Positions 49,407 through 58,910 of a stretch of 64,000 nt of DNA are shown here, one piece after another. The first letter of the stretch is position 1. Every line of letters starts with the position of its first letter. Source of the DNA: Acinetobacter equi (GTDB lineage Bacteria > Pseudomonadota > Gammaproteobacteria > Pseudomonadales > Moraxellaceae); NCBI RefSeq assembly GCF_001307195.1, contig NZ_CP012808.1, positions 868,001-932,000 of the forward strand, written 5' to 3'. Under the pieces are notes generated by a model. The model saw only the letters and a list, made by a program, of their open reading frames with translations, ran no database searches and was not told where the DNA came from. Both the position numbers and the translations under genes were made by a program.

Positions 49407-50399
49407 TTACTTTTGTACCCAAACAGCTTGTTTAATTTGGATAGGTTTAGGGATGATCTTGAGCTCGGCAAAACGATCAGCGAGTTGTTGTTGGTCTGCA
49501 ATTACTTTTGCATTGAGTGGTGCAGCACTTGATGGTGATGGGCGACGATTAATAAATAATTGGCTCACATTTGGTTTAATGCCAGTGCTGTCCGAAAAAA
49601 TTTGAGCGGTTTGAGCTTTGTTCTTTTGTACCCATTTGTCAGCAAGTGTGATTTGGTTGATAAAACCTTTTACTGCTTGTGGATGTTGTTTTACAAAATT
49701 ACCTGATGCTAGGTAGAAGGTGTAATTAGGGCTAAGATCTTTTCCAGTCGTTAAAACCTTTGCTTTATCTTCTACCTGAGCAGCGGCATAGTATGGGTCC
49801 CAAATAGCCCAAGCATCGACAGCACCTTTTTGAAATGCTGCACGGGCATCAGCAGGGCTGAGCCAAATCGGTTGAATATCCGTCCACTCTAATCCTGCTT
49901 TTTTAACAGCTTGTACAAGTAAATAATGTGAACTTGAGCCACGGTGAACTGCAACACGTTTTCCTTTTAATTGCTTAAGCTGTGTAATATTTGAGTTTTC
50001 AGGTACCAAAATTGCAGATGACAAAGGTTTCGCTTTTTCATAAGCAATATATGTTAATGGCTTATTTCCAGCTTGTGCATAGACAGGTGGAGTATCACCA
50101 GTAGTACCAATATCAATTGAACCTACAGCTAAAGCTTCTAAAATTTGTGGACCACCAGGAAATTCATTCCAAGAAATTTTTGCATTTGGAAACTCTTTTT
50201 CTAGCAATTTTTGCTGTTTTGCTATTACGACATTCACAGATGCTTTTTGATAGCCAACTCGTAATTGTTTTACGTTAGGATCAACTGCCCAAACTGCTGT
50301 AGAACCCATCATCACACAAGCAACCAACATCGCACTTACACTATGCGCTGAAGTGTTAAACCATGTTGGGGTGTTGTTTAGTGTATGATTTTGTTCCAT
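49407..50399 (-). CDS. ssuA: Alkanesulfonate-binding periplasmic protein
   Basis: Periplasmic substrate-binding component, 330 residues. After a long N-terminus and signal segment ([19 protein letters not shown], cleavage near residue 38) come the hallmarks of the family: [46 protein letters not shown] and the [25 protein letters not shown] segment. It lies 19 bases upstream of ssuD and 29 bases after a second binding-protein gene with which it shares most motifs. Confidence 0.93.
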   Translation of the reverse strand: MEQNHTLNNTPTWFNTSAHSVSAMLVACVMMGSTAVWAVDPNVKQLRVGYQKASVNVVIAKQQKLLEKEFPNAKISWNEFPGGPQILEALAVGSIDIGTTGDTPPVYAQAGNKPLTYIAYEKAKPLSSAILVPENSNITQLKQLKGKRVAVHRGSSSHYLLVQAVKKAGLEWTDIQPIWLSPADARAAFQKGAVDAWAIWDPYYAAAQVEDKAKVLTTGKDLSPNYTFYLASGNFVKQHPQAVKGFINQITLADKWVQKNKAQTAQIFSDSTGIKPNVSQLFINRRPSPSSAAPLNAKVIADQQQLADRFAELKIIPKPIQIKQAVWVQK

Positions 50400-50428
50400 T
50401 TTTAGATCCTTTCTTAATGATTTTTAGT

Positions 50429-51400
50429 TTATGGATTTGACGATAAAATTGCGGCTTGGATATTAATTTGATGTGGTATTAGTTTTTCTTGATAGAAGGC
50501 ATCGGCCACATATTGCTGCTGTTTTGCAACTTCAGGCGAAATAGGTGTAACACCAAATCCCATGCGTGAAATTGATGCTTTGAGAATGTTAAAATCGAGT
50601 CCAGTTGGTTTTTCTAAAAGTTTTGCTGCTTCATCTTGATGTTGAGCAATCCACTGAGTTGTTGTATTCAATTCTTTTACAACGACTTGTAAAACTTTAG
50701 GATGTTGTTCTGCAAATTGGCGATCTGCTAAATAAAATTGATAGTTATTGACTAAGTTAGCGCCTGTTGCAATTACTCGTGCACCAATTTGTTGTTCTGC
50801 TGCTGCAAAGAACGGGTCCCAAATCACCCAAGCATCTACTGCACCACGTTCAAATGCAGCACGTGCATCTGATGGTGGTAAGTAAACAATATCAACTTCA
50901 TTCAATTTAATATGGTTTGCTTCTAATAATTTAACGAGAAGATAGTGAACATTTGAACCTTTATTTAGTGCAATGCGTTTACCTTTTAAATCTTGGACAG
51001 ATTGAATTTTAGAATCTTTTTGAACGATTAATGCTTCTGCATTAGGTGCTGCTGGTTGATTTGCCACATAAACTAAATTTGAGTTTGCAGCTTGTGCAAA
51101 AATTGGAGGAGCTTCACCAGCCTCGCCAAATGAAACGCTACCTACATTTAAGCCTTCTAAAAGTTGTGGACCAGCAGGGAACTCAACCCATTTAATATTA
51201 ATACCTTGTTTTTTTAAAGTTTCTTCTAATAGGCCTCGTTCTTTAACAATTGGCAAAATGCCATACTTTTGAAAACCAATATTTAATGTAATGTTTTCAG
51301 CTTCTTTTTTCTCACAACTTGAAAGCATGATTGCACTTGCAACAATCGATGAAACAATAAGTGATTTAGAAAAAAAATTCGTCGTTGTTAATGTACTCAT
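50429..51400 (-). CDS. Sulfonate ABC transporter substrate-binding lipoprotein
   Basis: First gene of the ssu operon, a 323-residue paralogue of SsuA. It carries a lipoprotein signal with lipobox LSSC (MLSSCEKKE) where SsuA has an ordinary signal peptide. Shared motifs are WVEFPAGPQLLEGLNVGSVSF, EAPPIFAQAANSN, and LPPSDARAAFERGAVDAWVIWDPFF. I use the ATG at 51398-51400; the frame extends 15 codons upstream. The pair may bind different sulfonates (for example taurine and longer alkanesulfonates), which is inference. Confidence 0.9.
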   Translation of the reverse strand: MSTLTTTNFFSKSLIVSSIVASAIMLSSCEKKEAENITLNIGFQKYGILPIVKERGLLEETLKKQGINIKWVEFPAGPQLLEGLNVGSVSFGEAGEAPPIFAQAANSNLVYVANQPAAPNAEALIVQKDSKIQSVQDLKGKRIALNKGSNVHYLLVKLLEANHIKLNEVDIVYLPPSDARAAFERGAVDAWVIWDPFFAAAEQQIGARVIATGANLVNNYQFYLADRQFAEQHPKVLQVVVKELNTTTQWIAQHQDEAAKLLEKPTGLDFNILKASISRMGFGVTPISPEVAKQQQYVADAFYQEKLIPHQINIQAAILSSNP

Positions 51401-51721
51401 GAGGTACTGAGTCCTAAAATAAAAAAGCAAAAAGTCATCTAGCACATAACTTATGTTGTTTTCTTATTCGAAAAAAATAACAATTCAGAAATTTAAAATG
51501 AAAAAAAAAGATAAAAAAAAAGATGAAAAACTTATCTTAAAAATAGATATATAAACTAGACTCAATAGTAGGTTGAAATTTTTATAATTTATTGAATTTT
51601 AATGATAAAAATGCTTAAGCATCAATATTTATTTTATTAGCATTTTTTCTGCTATAAAAATAGAAATATAATTTATGGTTTTGCTTATAAAGATATGAAA
51701 AATAAAGCTAAATGGCATATA

Positions 51722-51749
51722 AAAAAGTCACTGTTTAAAGTGACTTTTT
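51722..51749 (-). terminator. Terminator overlapping the end of argA
   Basis: AAAAAGTCACT and AGTGACTTTTT form a strong hairpin on either strand. The argA stop codon (51735-51737) falls in the loop, so the last coding bases form one arm of the stem. Confidence 0.88.
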
Positions 51750-53087
51750 ACACACTAAAGAATTACGTTGATAGTTATAAAGTGCCTGTCGAGCATTTGG
51801 TAAATCATCAACAGAAGCTTTTACAAAGCCCTGTTCTAAGAACCAATGAGCAGTTCTAGTGGTAAGAATAAATAATTGTTGAATACCTAGTTCTTTTGCC
51901 TGTTCTTCTAGGTAATGTAAAATTTGACTGCCACGATTAGATTTTCTATAGCTTGGATGAACGGCAACACATGCAATTTCAGCAGATTTTAATTCATCAT
52001 CTGTTGTTGGGATTGGGTAAAGTGCGGCACACGCTAAAATGGTGCCATCACGTTCAATCACTGCAAATTTTTCGATTTCATTCTCTAAACGTTCTCGTGA
52101 ACGATAAACTAAAATTCCTTCTTCCTCTAATGGTCGAAGTAAATTAATGAGTCCGCCCACATCTTGAATATTTGCTGTACGTACATCTTCATAATGAGCA
52201 TCGGTCACCATAGTGCCAGAACCATCACGGGTAAAGAGTTCTTCTAAAAGAGCACCGTCATAAGCATAAGAAAGTAAATGAACACGATGAACGCCATTTA
52301 ATGAAGCTTCATGAGCCGCTTTTAAATAAGATGCCAATTCAGGATTTTCATCTTTAAATTTTTGAATATGTTGATCTAATTGATGTGGCGTAATTTCACG
52401 TTGTAGTTGTTGATGTTCATTGACTAAGCCATGTTGTTTTCCTAAGAAAATCAGTTTATCTGCTTTTAAATGAACGGCGGTTTTTGTTGCAACTTCTTCA
52501 GCCAGTAAATTAAACACTTCGCCAGTCGTGGAATAACCTGTTGGTCCAAGTAGAACAATATTTTGGCTTTCTAAGTGCCTTTGGATCGCATCGGTATCAA
52601 CAGTACGAACTTCGCCAGTCAGCTGAAAATCTACACCATCTCGAATACCATAAGGTTTGGCAGTAACTAAATTTCCTGAAACAACATCAATACGAGCACC
52701 ATACATAGGGGAGTTTGCAAGTCCCATAGACAGTAAGGCTTCAATTTGCAGACGAATTGAACCTACAGCACTCATAATTGCACTGAGAGATTCACGGGTT
52801 GTAATGCGCTTATGCTGATGAAATGGTGTTGTTAGTTGGCTTGCTTTTAAATTTTGATTAATTTGAGCTCGTGCACCATGCACCAAAACAAGATGAATCC
52901 CTAAAGAATGAAGTAGGGCAATATCATGAATAATATGTTTGAAATTTTCATGCTGAACGGCTTCACCATCAAACATAATGACAAAGGTTTTATTTCGATG
53001 AGCATTAATATATGGTGCAGAATGACGAAACCAATGCACATATTGTAATGTTGTGCTTTGTGATGTTTCCGAAAGATTCGTGTCCAT
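51735..53087 (-). CDS. argA: N-acetylglutamate synthase
   Basis: First enzyme of arginine synthesis, acetylating glutamate. The 450 residues combine an amino-acid-kinase-like regulatory domain (KTFVIMFDGEAVQHENF at about 33-49, LVLVHGARAQI at about 64) with a C-terminal GNAT domain (ACVAVHPSYRKSNRGSQIL, acetyl-CoA loop, about 382-400). The start at 53085-53087 (MDTNLSETSQ) gives the usual size; the frame stays open 22 more codons. It is normally inhibited by arginine through the kinase-like domain. Confidence 0.95.
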   Translation of the reverse strand: MDTNLSETSQSTTLQYVHWFRHSAPYINAHRNKTFVIMFDGEAVQHENFKHIIHDIALLHSLGIHLVLVHGARAQINQNLKASQLTTPFHQHKRITTRESLSAIMSAVGSIRLQIEALLSMGLANSPMYGARIDVVSGNLVTAKPYGIRDGVDFQLTGEVRTVDTDAIQRHLESQNIVLLGPTGYSTTGEVFNLLAEEVATKTAVHLKADKLIFLGKQHGLVNEHQQLQREITPHQLDQHIQKFKDENPELASYLKAAHEASLNGVHRVHLLSYAYDGALLEELFTRDGSGTMVTDAHYEDVRTANIQDVGGLINLLRPLEEEGILVYRSRERLENEIEKFAVIERDGTILACAALYPIPTTDDELKSAEIACVAVHPSYRKSNRGSQILHYLEEQAKELGIQQLFILTTRTAHWFLEQGFVKASVDDLPNARQALYNYQRNSLVCKKSL

Positions 53088-53154
53088 ATGTGGCTCAAAG
53101 ATAAAAAAGATAAGTTTGATTCTAATCAAAAAATGGATTTGGAAAAAGAACAAT

Positions 53155-53193
53155 AAAAAACACCGATGATTTACAACGATGTTTTTTATGGTG
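53155..53193 (-). terminator. Possible terminator of the first RcnB-like gene
   Basis: An imperfect stem (AAAAAACATCG with CGGTGTTTTTT, one bulge) with T-run lies 23 bases after the stop. Confidence 0.5.
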
Positions 53194-53215
53194 ATTCACT
53201 TATTTGATGCTTAGA

Positions 53216-53581
53216 TTACGCAATAATGCGAATAATTTTTTGATTACGTTCATTAATTAACACGTAATCGCCATTAATTTTTAACCATTGTTGGTTCTTA
53301 TTTGGTTTTGAAAGGCGAGAAGCATCTTTATAGCTTACCTCATAAGCCGAATGTTGAAATTGTCGAGGTAAGGTTTGTCCTGTTTTCCAGTCTCGTGCAG
53401 GTTTTACTTTATATTTTGATTTATTGTGATCATCATATTTTTTTGATGAATATACATGTTTATCTTTTGGGTTTAGATGATAGGTAGACTTATCATAATG
53501 CTCGTAGTTAGAACCTGCTATTGCTGATGTTGCAATTAGAGTCGAAAGAGACAGCGTAAGAAGAGATAATACCTTTTTCAT
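53216..53581 (-). CDS. RcnB-like periplasmic protein (copy 1)
   Basis: A 121-residue secreted protein with signal peptide MKKVLSLLTLSLSTLIATSAIA. The C-terminal half (about residues 60-121) matches the RcnB domain: TGQTLPRQFQHSAYEV, then LSKPNKNQQWLKINGDYVLINERNQKII. E. coli RcnB helps nickel/cobalt homeostasis in the periplasm; a metal role here is unproven. The middle is Lys/Tyr/His-rich. The ATG at 53579-53581 is preferred over a GTG three codons upstream. A paralogue lies 230 bases upstream on the same strand. Confidence 0.8.
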   Translation of the reverse strand: MKKVLSLLTLSLSTLIATSAIAGSNYEHYDKSTYHLNPKDKHVYSSKKYDDHNKSKYKVKPARDWKTGQTLPRQFQHSAYEVSYKDASRLSKPNKNQQWLKINGDYVLINERNQKIIRIIA

Positions 53582-53772
53582 TACTTTCACACAGTTTTAA
53601 GTCATTTAAGATGACTTAAAATTAGCGTAAAAGTGCTTAGAAAAAATGAGGTGAATATTAGTAAATTGTGAATTTTATGAAGAAAAATTGAAGTTTTTCA
53701 ATTATTCATGTGCTTTAAAATAAATTTTATTTATTTACTATTTTTACTTTATAAAATTGATTACACATATAT

Positions 53773-53800
53773 AAAAAACTCAACGAATGTTGAGTTTTTT
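53773..53800 (-). terminator. Rho-independent terminator of the second RcnB-like gene
   Basis: AAAAAACTCAAC and GTTGAGTTTTTT form a perfect 12-bp stem around GAAT, 14 bases past the stop. Confidence 0.9.
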
Positions 53801-53813
53801 ATCGCAATTAAAT

Positions 53814-54209
53814 TTAATGATCATAAATTCTCAGGATATTATTTTTCTCAGAATCAACTAAAAGATAATCATTATTAATCTTATACCATTGTTCATTTCG
53901 TGCAGGTTTCGGAAGATTATATTGTTGAGGATCAACTTTATAACTATTACTTCGATAGTGCTGAGGTAATACATAACCCTCTTGCCACTTATGTTCTTTT
54001 AAGCGTTTTGCACCACGTTCTTCTCGTATGCGGCGCTTATCAGTTTGTTCATCATTATTTTGGTTTTGAAAATTTTTACCTTTGTTACTATTTGGTTTTT
54101 TATATTCAAAACCAGAATTATTGTTGTCACTATGAGGTGCAGCATAACTGATTCCGCTTACGAACAAAGCACTGAAAGAAATTGCTAAGCTAGTCAAAAT
54201 CTTTTTCAT
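53814..54209 (-). CDS. RcnB-like periplasmic protein (copy 2)
   Basis: A 131-residue paralogue of the neighbouring gene. Signal peptide MKKILTSLAISFSALFVSGISYA is followed by an Asn/Lys/Arg-rich low-complexity linker (about 25-70) and the RcnB domain EGYVLPQHYRSNSYKV, NLPKPARNEQWYKINNDYLLVDSEKNNILRI. Each copy has its own terminator, so they are probably separately transcribed tandem duplicates. The 360-base gap upstream (54210-54572) holds the promoter region and the terminator of the next gene; nothing else is evident. Confidence 0.8.
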   Translation of the reverse strand: MKKILTSLAISFSALFVSGISYAAPHSDNNNSGFEYKKPNSNKGKNFQNQNNDEQTDKRRIREERGAKRLKEHKWQEGYVLPQHYRSNSYKVDPQQYNLPKPARNEQWYKINNDYLLVDSEKNNILRIYDH

Positions 54210-54474
54210 GTTCGGCCCTCGTAAATCATAAAATATTTCACTTGTCTTATAATGTATATAAAAAATGCAGAGAAACTATGGAGACTAAGCAGTAGTTTTT
54301 TAAAGCTTTTGATACCTAATTACGATTATAGGTAAAAAAGAATAAAAATTAAAATAGTAAAATGTTAATGTCGATTATAGATGGATAATTATCTTATATT
54401 TACGCATAGTTTTAAGATTTAATAAAATTTAAGTTGTTCTGTCATATTTGATTGTTAGTGTGTAAGAAAAAATC

Positions 54475-54512
54475 AAAAAGAGCCGATATAAATAATAAAG
54501 GCTCTTTTTTTA
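54475..54512 (-). terminator. Rho-independent terminator
   Basis: AAAAAGAGCC and GGCTCTTTTT pair around a 15-base loop, with a T-run on both strands. On the minus strand it ends the hypothetical gene at 54573. Confidence 0.75.
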
Positions 54513-54572
54513 TTTAATTATCAATTTATTTTGAGTCAAAAAATTGAATATGTTTTATCAAATTGACTTATT

Positions 54573-54992
54573 TTAATAAGCATATTTTAGGTCAGTATAA
54601 TCAGTTAATGACTTCTGTACATGTGCTTGAATAAACTCACGAACATCTGTATCGGTCATAGGTTGCCCTTGTTTAGTAATCACATGATCAATTTCAGGTT
54701 GCCCTTCAATTTTAATAATATAAACAAAGTTTTTGCTTACTTTAAAACCAGCTTCTTCACGTAAAATAGCAGTGATATATTTATAAGTATGCTCAAAATT
54801 TAAATCGGTATGTGAAAAAATAAATTGGTCAAATAGTTTTAGATTTTTACCTACTTCAAGCGCTTTTAATTCATCAACAATACTTGATTCAAACTTCATT
54901 CCATATTTTTCAGAAATGGGTTGACCATCTACTAATAAAGAAATCATTCCATCATCAAGGGTAGTCACAGAAATATTGCTAAAGTCAGACAT
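54573..54992 (-). CDS. Hypothetical protein
   Basis: I do not recognise this 139-residue protein. It has no signal peptide or membrane segment and looks like a mixed alpha/beta cytosolic domain (ISVTTLDDGMISLLVDGQPI at the start, FVYIIKIEGQPEIDHVI in the middle). The ATG at 54990-54992 (MSDFSNIS) has GAG six bases upstream; an ATG two codons earlier is possible. It is a single-gene unit between a terminator and yciK. The codon use resembles its neighbours, so it is probably a conserved genus gene. Confidence 0.65.
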   Translation of the reverse strand: MSDFSNISVTTLDDGMISLLVDGQPISEKYGMKFESSIVDELKALEVGKNLKLFDQFIFSHTDLNFEHTYKYITAILREEAGFKVSKNFVYIIKIEGQPEIDHVITKQGQPMTDTDVREFIQAHVQKSLTDYTDLKYAY

Positions 54993-55121
54993 AAACATCT
55001 CAAACAAAAAATATCGCGCTTTAAGTATCGTGATATTGCAATGAAAAGCAATATTTAAATCACTATAAAATGAGGGATAAAAAAAGGAAGCTTTCAGCTT
55101 CCCATGATTTATGAATAATGT

Positions 55122-55868
55122 TTAGTCTTGGGCATCAATGCTTTGACCGTTGAGATGCAAGCTATCATCGCCCATTAAATACAAATATGCAGGCATAATT
55201 GATTCAGGAGTAGGAAGGGTTTTTGGATCTTCGTCTGGATAAGCTTTAGCTCGCATTGCTGTACGTGTAGCACCAGGATTAATGCAATTAAACCGAACAT
55301 TTGCTAAGTTATTTTCTTTTGCAAAGAGTTGATTGACTGCTTCTATTGCAATTTTTGAAACAGAATAAGCTCCCCAGCGTTCTCGAGCTTCACGTCCAAC
55401 ACCAGAGCTGGCAAATACTACAGAAGCATGCTGTGATTTTTCTAAAAGTGGCATGAGTGCTTGGGTGAGAACAAAAGGTGCTCGTAAATTTACAGCCATA
55501 ACATCATCCCAAACTTCAGAAGGATAATGAATGAGTTCTGTACGTTCACCTAAGATTCCAGCATTATGCAAGATGCCATCTAAACGTCCAAACTGTTTTT
55601 CTAGTGTATCAACTAGAATTTCATAATCACGATCAGATGCTGTAGAGAGTTGCAGAGGCAGAATTGCAGGCTGAGGTGCACCTAGACTTTCTATTTCATC
55701 ATAGATTACTTCAAGCTTATTCAGTGTTCGACCATGCAATACGACAGTTGCACCGTGTAGTGCATAAGTGATTGCAGCAGCACGTCCAATACCATCACCA
55801 GCACCTGTAATAAGAATCACACGATCCTTTAATAGTTCTGGATGAGGTTGATATTCCGAATACTTCAT
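55122..55868 (-). CDS. yciK: YciK family short-chain dehydrogenase
   Basis: A 248-residue short-chain dehydrogenase close to E. coli YciK. It has the cofactor loop VILITGAGDGIGRAAA (about residues 16-31), HNAGILGE (about 101), the active-site Ser (VVFASSGVG, about 150) and YSVSK (about 168), then RFNCINPGATRTAMRAKAYPDEDP, the YciK-specific part. Its substrate is unknown. It follows the phosphatase gene by 45 bases. The ubiG-mupP-yciK order is also found in Pseudomonas. Confidence 0.92.
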   Translation of the reverse strand: MKYSEYQPHPELLKDRVILITGAGDGIGRAAAITYALHGATVVLHGRTLNKLEVIYDEIESLGAPQPAILPLQLSTASDRDYEILVDTLEKQFGRLDGILHNAGILGERTELIHYPSEVWDDVMAVNLRAPFVLTQALMPLLEKSQHASVVFASSGVGREARERWGAYSVSKIAIEAVNQLFAKENNLANVRFNCINPGATRTAMRAKAYPDEDPKTLPTPESIMPAYLYLMGDDSLHLNGQSIDAQD

Positions 55869-55913
55869 TTCTACCTCCTTATTATCAGTTTTATATCATT
55901 TTATAACTGAGGG

Positions 55914-56588
55914 TCATGATGCTTTTATGAGCATTTTTATCTTGTGATGGAGTTCACTTACGTCATTTACTATACAGTCTGCTTGCCATGCTGTTAAGTC
56001 ATCTTTGTGCTTTAAAGGTAAATATCCGTAAGCTGCTAAAATTGTAAACATATTGGCGGCTCGACCTGCATCAATATCACGAGGATGATCACCCACGTAA
56101 ATACAGTCTTCTGCTGCAATATTAATATTTTTAGCAGCGAGGAACATTGGTTCAGGATTAGGTTTAGTCTGAGCGACATCTTCAGGACAAACTAAAACAG
56201 CACAGCGATCTGTTAAATTTAAAGCATTTAAGAGGGCTTCACTTAACCAACGTGGCTTATTTGTCACAATACCCCAAGGAATATGCTGCTCTTCTAGTTC
56301 TTGAAGTAGAGGATACATACCTTCAAAAAGATTGGTATCTACTGCAATATCTGCACCATAGATATCTAAAAAGCGTTGACGATGAGCAAGAAAAATAGGG
56401 TCATTTACATCCAATTCAGGATAGACCAATTTTACCATTGCACGGGCGCCTTCAGAGACTTGTGTACGAATAAGATCGGCAGCCACAATGTCTCGACCTT
56501 CTTCTTTACACATGGCTTGGATAATACGAATAAAATCGGCCGCTGTATCAATTAAAGTACCATCTAAATCAAAGAGGACTGCTTTCAT
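55914..56588 (-). CDS. mupP: HAD phosphatase, probable MurNAc-6-phosphate phosphatase MupP
   Basis: A 224-residue haloacid-dehalogenase phosphatase of the phosphoglycolate phosphatase subfamily: [13 protein letters not shown] (Asp7, Asp9 nucleophile and acid), IVTNKPRW (about 108), and [15 protein letters not shown] (about 168-182, metal-binding Asp). Between ubiG and yciK, the same position as mupP in Pseudomonas, it is likely the MurNAc-6-phosphate phosphatase of murein recycling. Sequence alone would also allow gph (phosphoglycolate). The start overlaps the ubiG stop by four bases. Confidence 0.83.
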   Translation of the reverse strand: MKAVLFDLDGTLIDTAADFIRIIQAMCKEEGRDIVAADLIRTQVSEGARAMVKLVYPELDVNDPIFLAHRQRFLDIYGADIAVDTNLFEGMYPLLQELEEQHIPWGIVTNKPRWLSEALLNALNLTDRCAVLVCPEDVAQTKPNPEPMFLAAKNINIAAEDCIYVGDHPRDIDAGRAANMFTILAAYGYLPLKHKDDLTAWQADCIVNDVSELHHKIKMLIKAS

Positions 56589-57304
56589 GCCTCTTGACCT
56601 TCTTTTTGAGTGTAAACCATATAGTTCACATCAACATTTGGCGCTAACCAATAACGCTTAGTAAGCGGGTTATAATGTAAACCAGTCATATCTTTGAGTT
56701 TTAAACCAGCCTCACGGATATCATGAGCAAGCTCAGATGGTTTAATAAATTTATGATAATCATGTGTACCTTTCGCAAGCATACGTAAGATATATTCAGC
56801 ACCAATAATGGCAAAAAGATAAGATTTTGGATTACGGTTAATAGTCGAAAAGAAGACATGACCATTAGGCTTCGCCAATTTATAACAAGCTTTAATAATA
56901 GATGCAGGATCTGGAACATGCTCAAGCATTTCCATACATGTGACCACATCATATTGACCCGCTTGTTCTTCAGCGAGTTGTTCTACTGGAATTTGACGAT
57001 ATTCGATATTTTGTACATTTTCTTGTTCAGCATGGAGACGAGCAACATTTAATGGTGCTACACCCATATCGATACCAAGCACTTGCGCACCACGTCGAGC
57101 CATACTTTCCGCTAAAATACCACCACCACAGCCAACATCAAGCACTTTTTTACCTGAAATTCCACCTGAGTGTTCATCAATCCAATTTAAACGTAGTGGA
57201 TTGATCATGTGAAGTGGGCGGAACTCAGAATGCTGATCCCACCATATGGCTGCAAATGCTTCAAATTTCGCTATTTCTTGTGGATCAACATTCAATTGCG
57301 ACAT
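56585..57304 (-). CDS. ubiG: Ubiquinone biosynthesis O-methyltransferase
   Basis: Performs both O-methylations in ubiquinone synthesis. The 239 residues start [18 protein letters not shown] and show [18 protein letters not shown], the SAM loop [13 protein letters not shown] (about 55-67), and the family segments EMLEHVPDP and [14 protein letters not shown]. The ATG at 57302-57304 has GAGGTG upstream; an earlier TTG is unlikely. First gene of ubiG-mupP-yciK and divergent from dsbA. Confidence 0.97.
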   Translation of the reverse strand: MSQLNVDPQEIAKFEAFAAIWWDQHSEFRPLHMINPLRLNWIDEHSGGISGKKVLDVGCGGGILAESMARRGAQVLGIDMGVAPLNVARLHAEQENVQNIEYRQIPVEQLAEEQAGQYDVVTCMEMLEHVPDPASIIKACYKLAKPNGHVFFSTINRNPKSYLFAIIGAEYILRMLAKGTHDYHKFIKPSELAHDIREAGLKLKDMTGLHYNPLTKRYWLAPNVDVNYMVYTQKEGQEA

Positions 57305-57483
57305 CGTTGTCACCTCAATCAAGTCGTTTTAATTTAATAAAGTCTATAGATAGTAGTGTAGCGATTATTAGAAAAAAAGCGATAAAAGGGATAAAAAACT
57401 TCACATAAAGGAAACTAAATCGGCATAATTCATTTATATTGTGTCTATAAACTGAGTAAAAATTTAGAGGATAATAAACTCAT

Positions 57484-58104
57484 ATGAAAAAATTCTTTTT
57501 GAGCAGCCTAGCAACAGCAATGTTGACATTATCAACAGGTGCAATGGCAGCCAATTTTGTTGAAGGTAAAGATTATACGGTTGTTGAAAATCCAGGTAAG
57601 GTTGAAGTTCCGGGGAAAATCGAAGTACGTGAATTTTTTTGGTATGGCTGTGGACACTGTCATGCGTTAGAGCCACATATGCAAACTTGGTTAAAATCAA
57701 TGCCAAGTGATGTAAATTTTGTGCGCACACCAGCAGCAATGAACCCAACTTGGGAAGTTGCAGCACGTGGTTATTATGTTACTGAAGCATTAGGTATTCG
57801 TCGTTTTACGCACTTATCATTATTTGATGCAGCAAGTAAAAATCTTCAAACTATTGCAAGCCCGGATTCATTAGCGAAATTTTATGTGAAATTTGGAATT
57901 CCAGAAACACAATTCAAAAGCATGTATAGCTCTTTCCCAATTAGCTCTAAGATTGCACAATCAAATCAACTTGCACGTCAATATAAATTAACAGGTGTTC
58001 CAGCTGTCGTTGTGAATGGTAAATATGTTGTACAAGGTGAAGATGCAAAAGTACCTCAAGTGATTAATTACTTAATTGAAAAAGAGAAAAAAGCTGCAAA
58101 ATAA
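57484..58104 (+). CDS. dsbA: Thiol:disulfide interchange protein DsbA
   Basis: Periplasmic oxidase that introduces disulphides into secreted proteins, 206 residues. Signal peptide MKKFFLSSLATAMLTLSTGAMA, then the thioredoxin-like active site FFWYGCGHCHALEP (Cys56 and Cys59, CGHC) and the cis-proline loop TGVPAVVVNGKYVVQG (about 172-187). Likely clients in this window include the Cys-paired pilins. It is a single-gene unit with an AGAGGAT ribosome site. Confidence 0.96.
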   Translation: MKKFFLSSLATAMLTLSTGAMAANFVEGKDYTVVENPGKVEVPGKIEVREFFWYGCGHCHALEPHMQTWLKSMPSDVNFVRTPAAMNPTWEVAARGYYVTEALGIRRFTHLSLFDAASKNLQTIASPDSLAKFYVKFGIPETQFKSMYSSFPISSKIAQSNQLARQYKLTGVPAVVVNGKYVVQGEDAKVPQVINYLIEKEKKAAK

Positions 58105-58122
58105 TAGCAGCATAAATTTAAT

Positions 58123-58152
58123 AAAAAAGCCTACTTTTGAGTGGGCTTTTTT
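58123..58152. terminator. Bidirectional terminator between dsbA and the TetR gene
   Basis: AAAAAAGCCTAC (58123-58134) pairs with GTGGGCTTTTTT (58141-58152; one G-T), and its end overlaps the stop codon of the convergent regulator gene. Confidence 0.85.
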
Positions 58153-58831
58153 ATTTATCTTTTACTGAATTTGGAAAAAATATTGAGTTTTTTTCAGAAT
58201 CCCAATTGATGATCCCGCGAAATAGTAATTGGATTTGAATAGTTGTTTGTTCTTTAAAAAATTGTTGCTGTTTTTCTAATGCTTCACCTGAATATTGCTC
58301 GGAATAGTTCAACCATGTCATGGCCCAATTAAAAGATAAATTAACAATAATTTGAGCAAATAAACTAAGTTCTTGTTGTAATTTAATATGCTCAATACTT
58401 TTAGTTTTTTGTAAGCTACAGGCTAATTCTTCAATGAGGAAATTAAGTTCTCTTGCAATTGCTTTTCTCAAAGTAGCTGAACCACCCCAACGTTCTGTAA
58501 TTAAAAAAATCCATTGGGGAGTATTTTGATCTACTGCTTGTAGAAACAGTTCTAGACTATGTTCAGTTTTTGCATGAGGTGAAGATAAATATGTTTGCCC
58601 AAGTTGATGCATTAAGTTTTTAAAATGAAGAGCAACTTGATCTACAATTTCCAGTGCTAATTCATCCATTGTTTCAAAATGGCGATAAAAAGCTGTAGGA
58701 ACAAGCCCAACAGCACGTGTAACTTCTCTTAGACTAATATTTGAAAAAGAACGCCCTGATGTACTTAATCGCAAAGCAGCATCAATAATTGCTTGCCGAC
58801 TTTGCTGTTTACGTTCTTCCCTGATGGACAT
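58151..58831 (-). CDS. TetR family regulator, FabR-like
   Basis: A 226-residue TetR-type repressor. The HTH (SNISLREVTRAVGLVPTAFYRHFETMDELALEIVD, split at about residues 30 and 45) is close to that of E. coli FabR, and the C-terminus (FPNSVKDK) also recalls FabR. FabR and Pseudomonas DesT control unsaturated fatty-acid genes, so a role in membrane-lipid balance is likely but not proven. The ATG at 58829-58831 is chosen over a TTG four codons earlier. A palindrome at 58894-58910 upstream could be its own operator. Confidence 0.82.
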   Translation of the reverse strand: MSIREERKQQSRQAIIDAALRLSTSGRSFSNISLREVTRAVGLVPTAFYRHFETMDELALEIVDQVALHFKNLMHQLGQTYLSSPHAKTEHSLELFLQAVDQNTPQWIFLITERWGGSATLRKAIARELNFLIEELACSLQKTKSIEHIKLQQELSLFAQIIVNLSFNWAMTWLNYSEQYSGEALEKQQQFFKEQTTIQIQLLFRGIINWDSEKNSIFFPNSVKDK

Positions 58832-58893
58832 ACGGATTCTCAATAAAAGAATATATTGTGCATTATATCAAAAAATAAGATGATTATGCTTGG

Positions 58894-58910
58894 AATAAGC
58901 AGTGCTTATT
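58894..58910. promoter_or_regulatory. Candidate TetR-family operator
   Basis: A perfect 17-bp palindrome, AATAAGCA-G-TGCTTATT, lies about 65 bases upstream of the FabR-like start and in the divergent gap with rph. Size and symmetry fit a TetR dimer site and suggest autoregulation. Confidence 0.5.
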
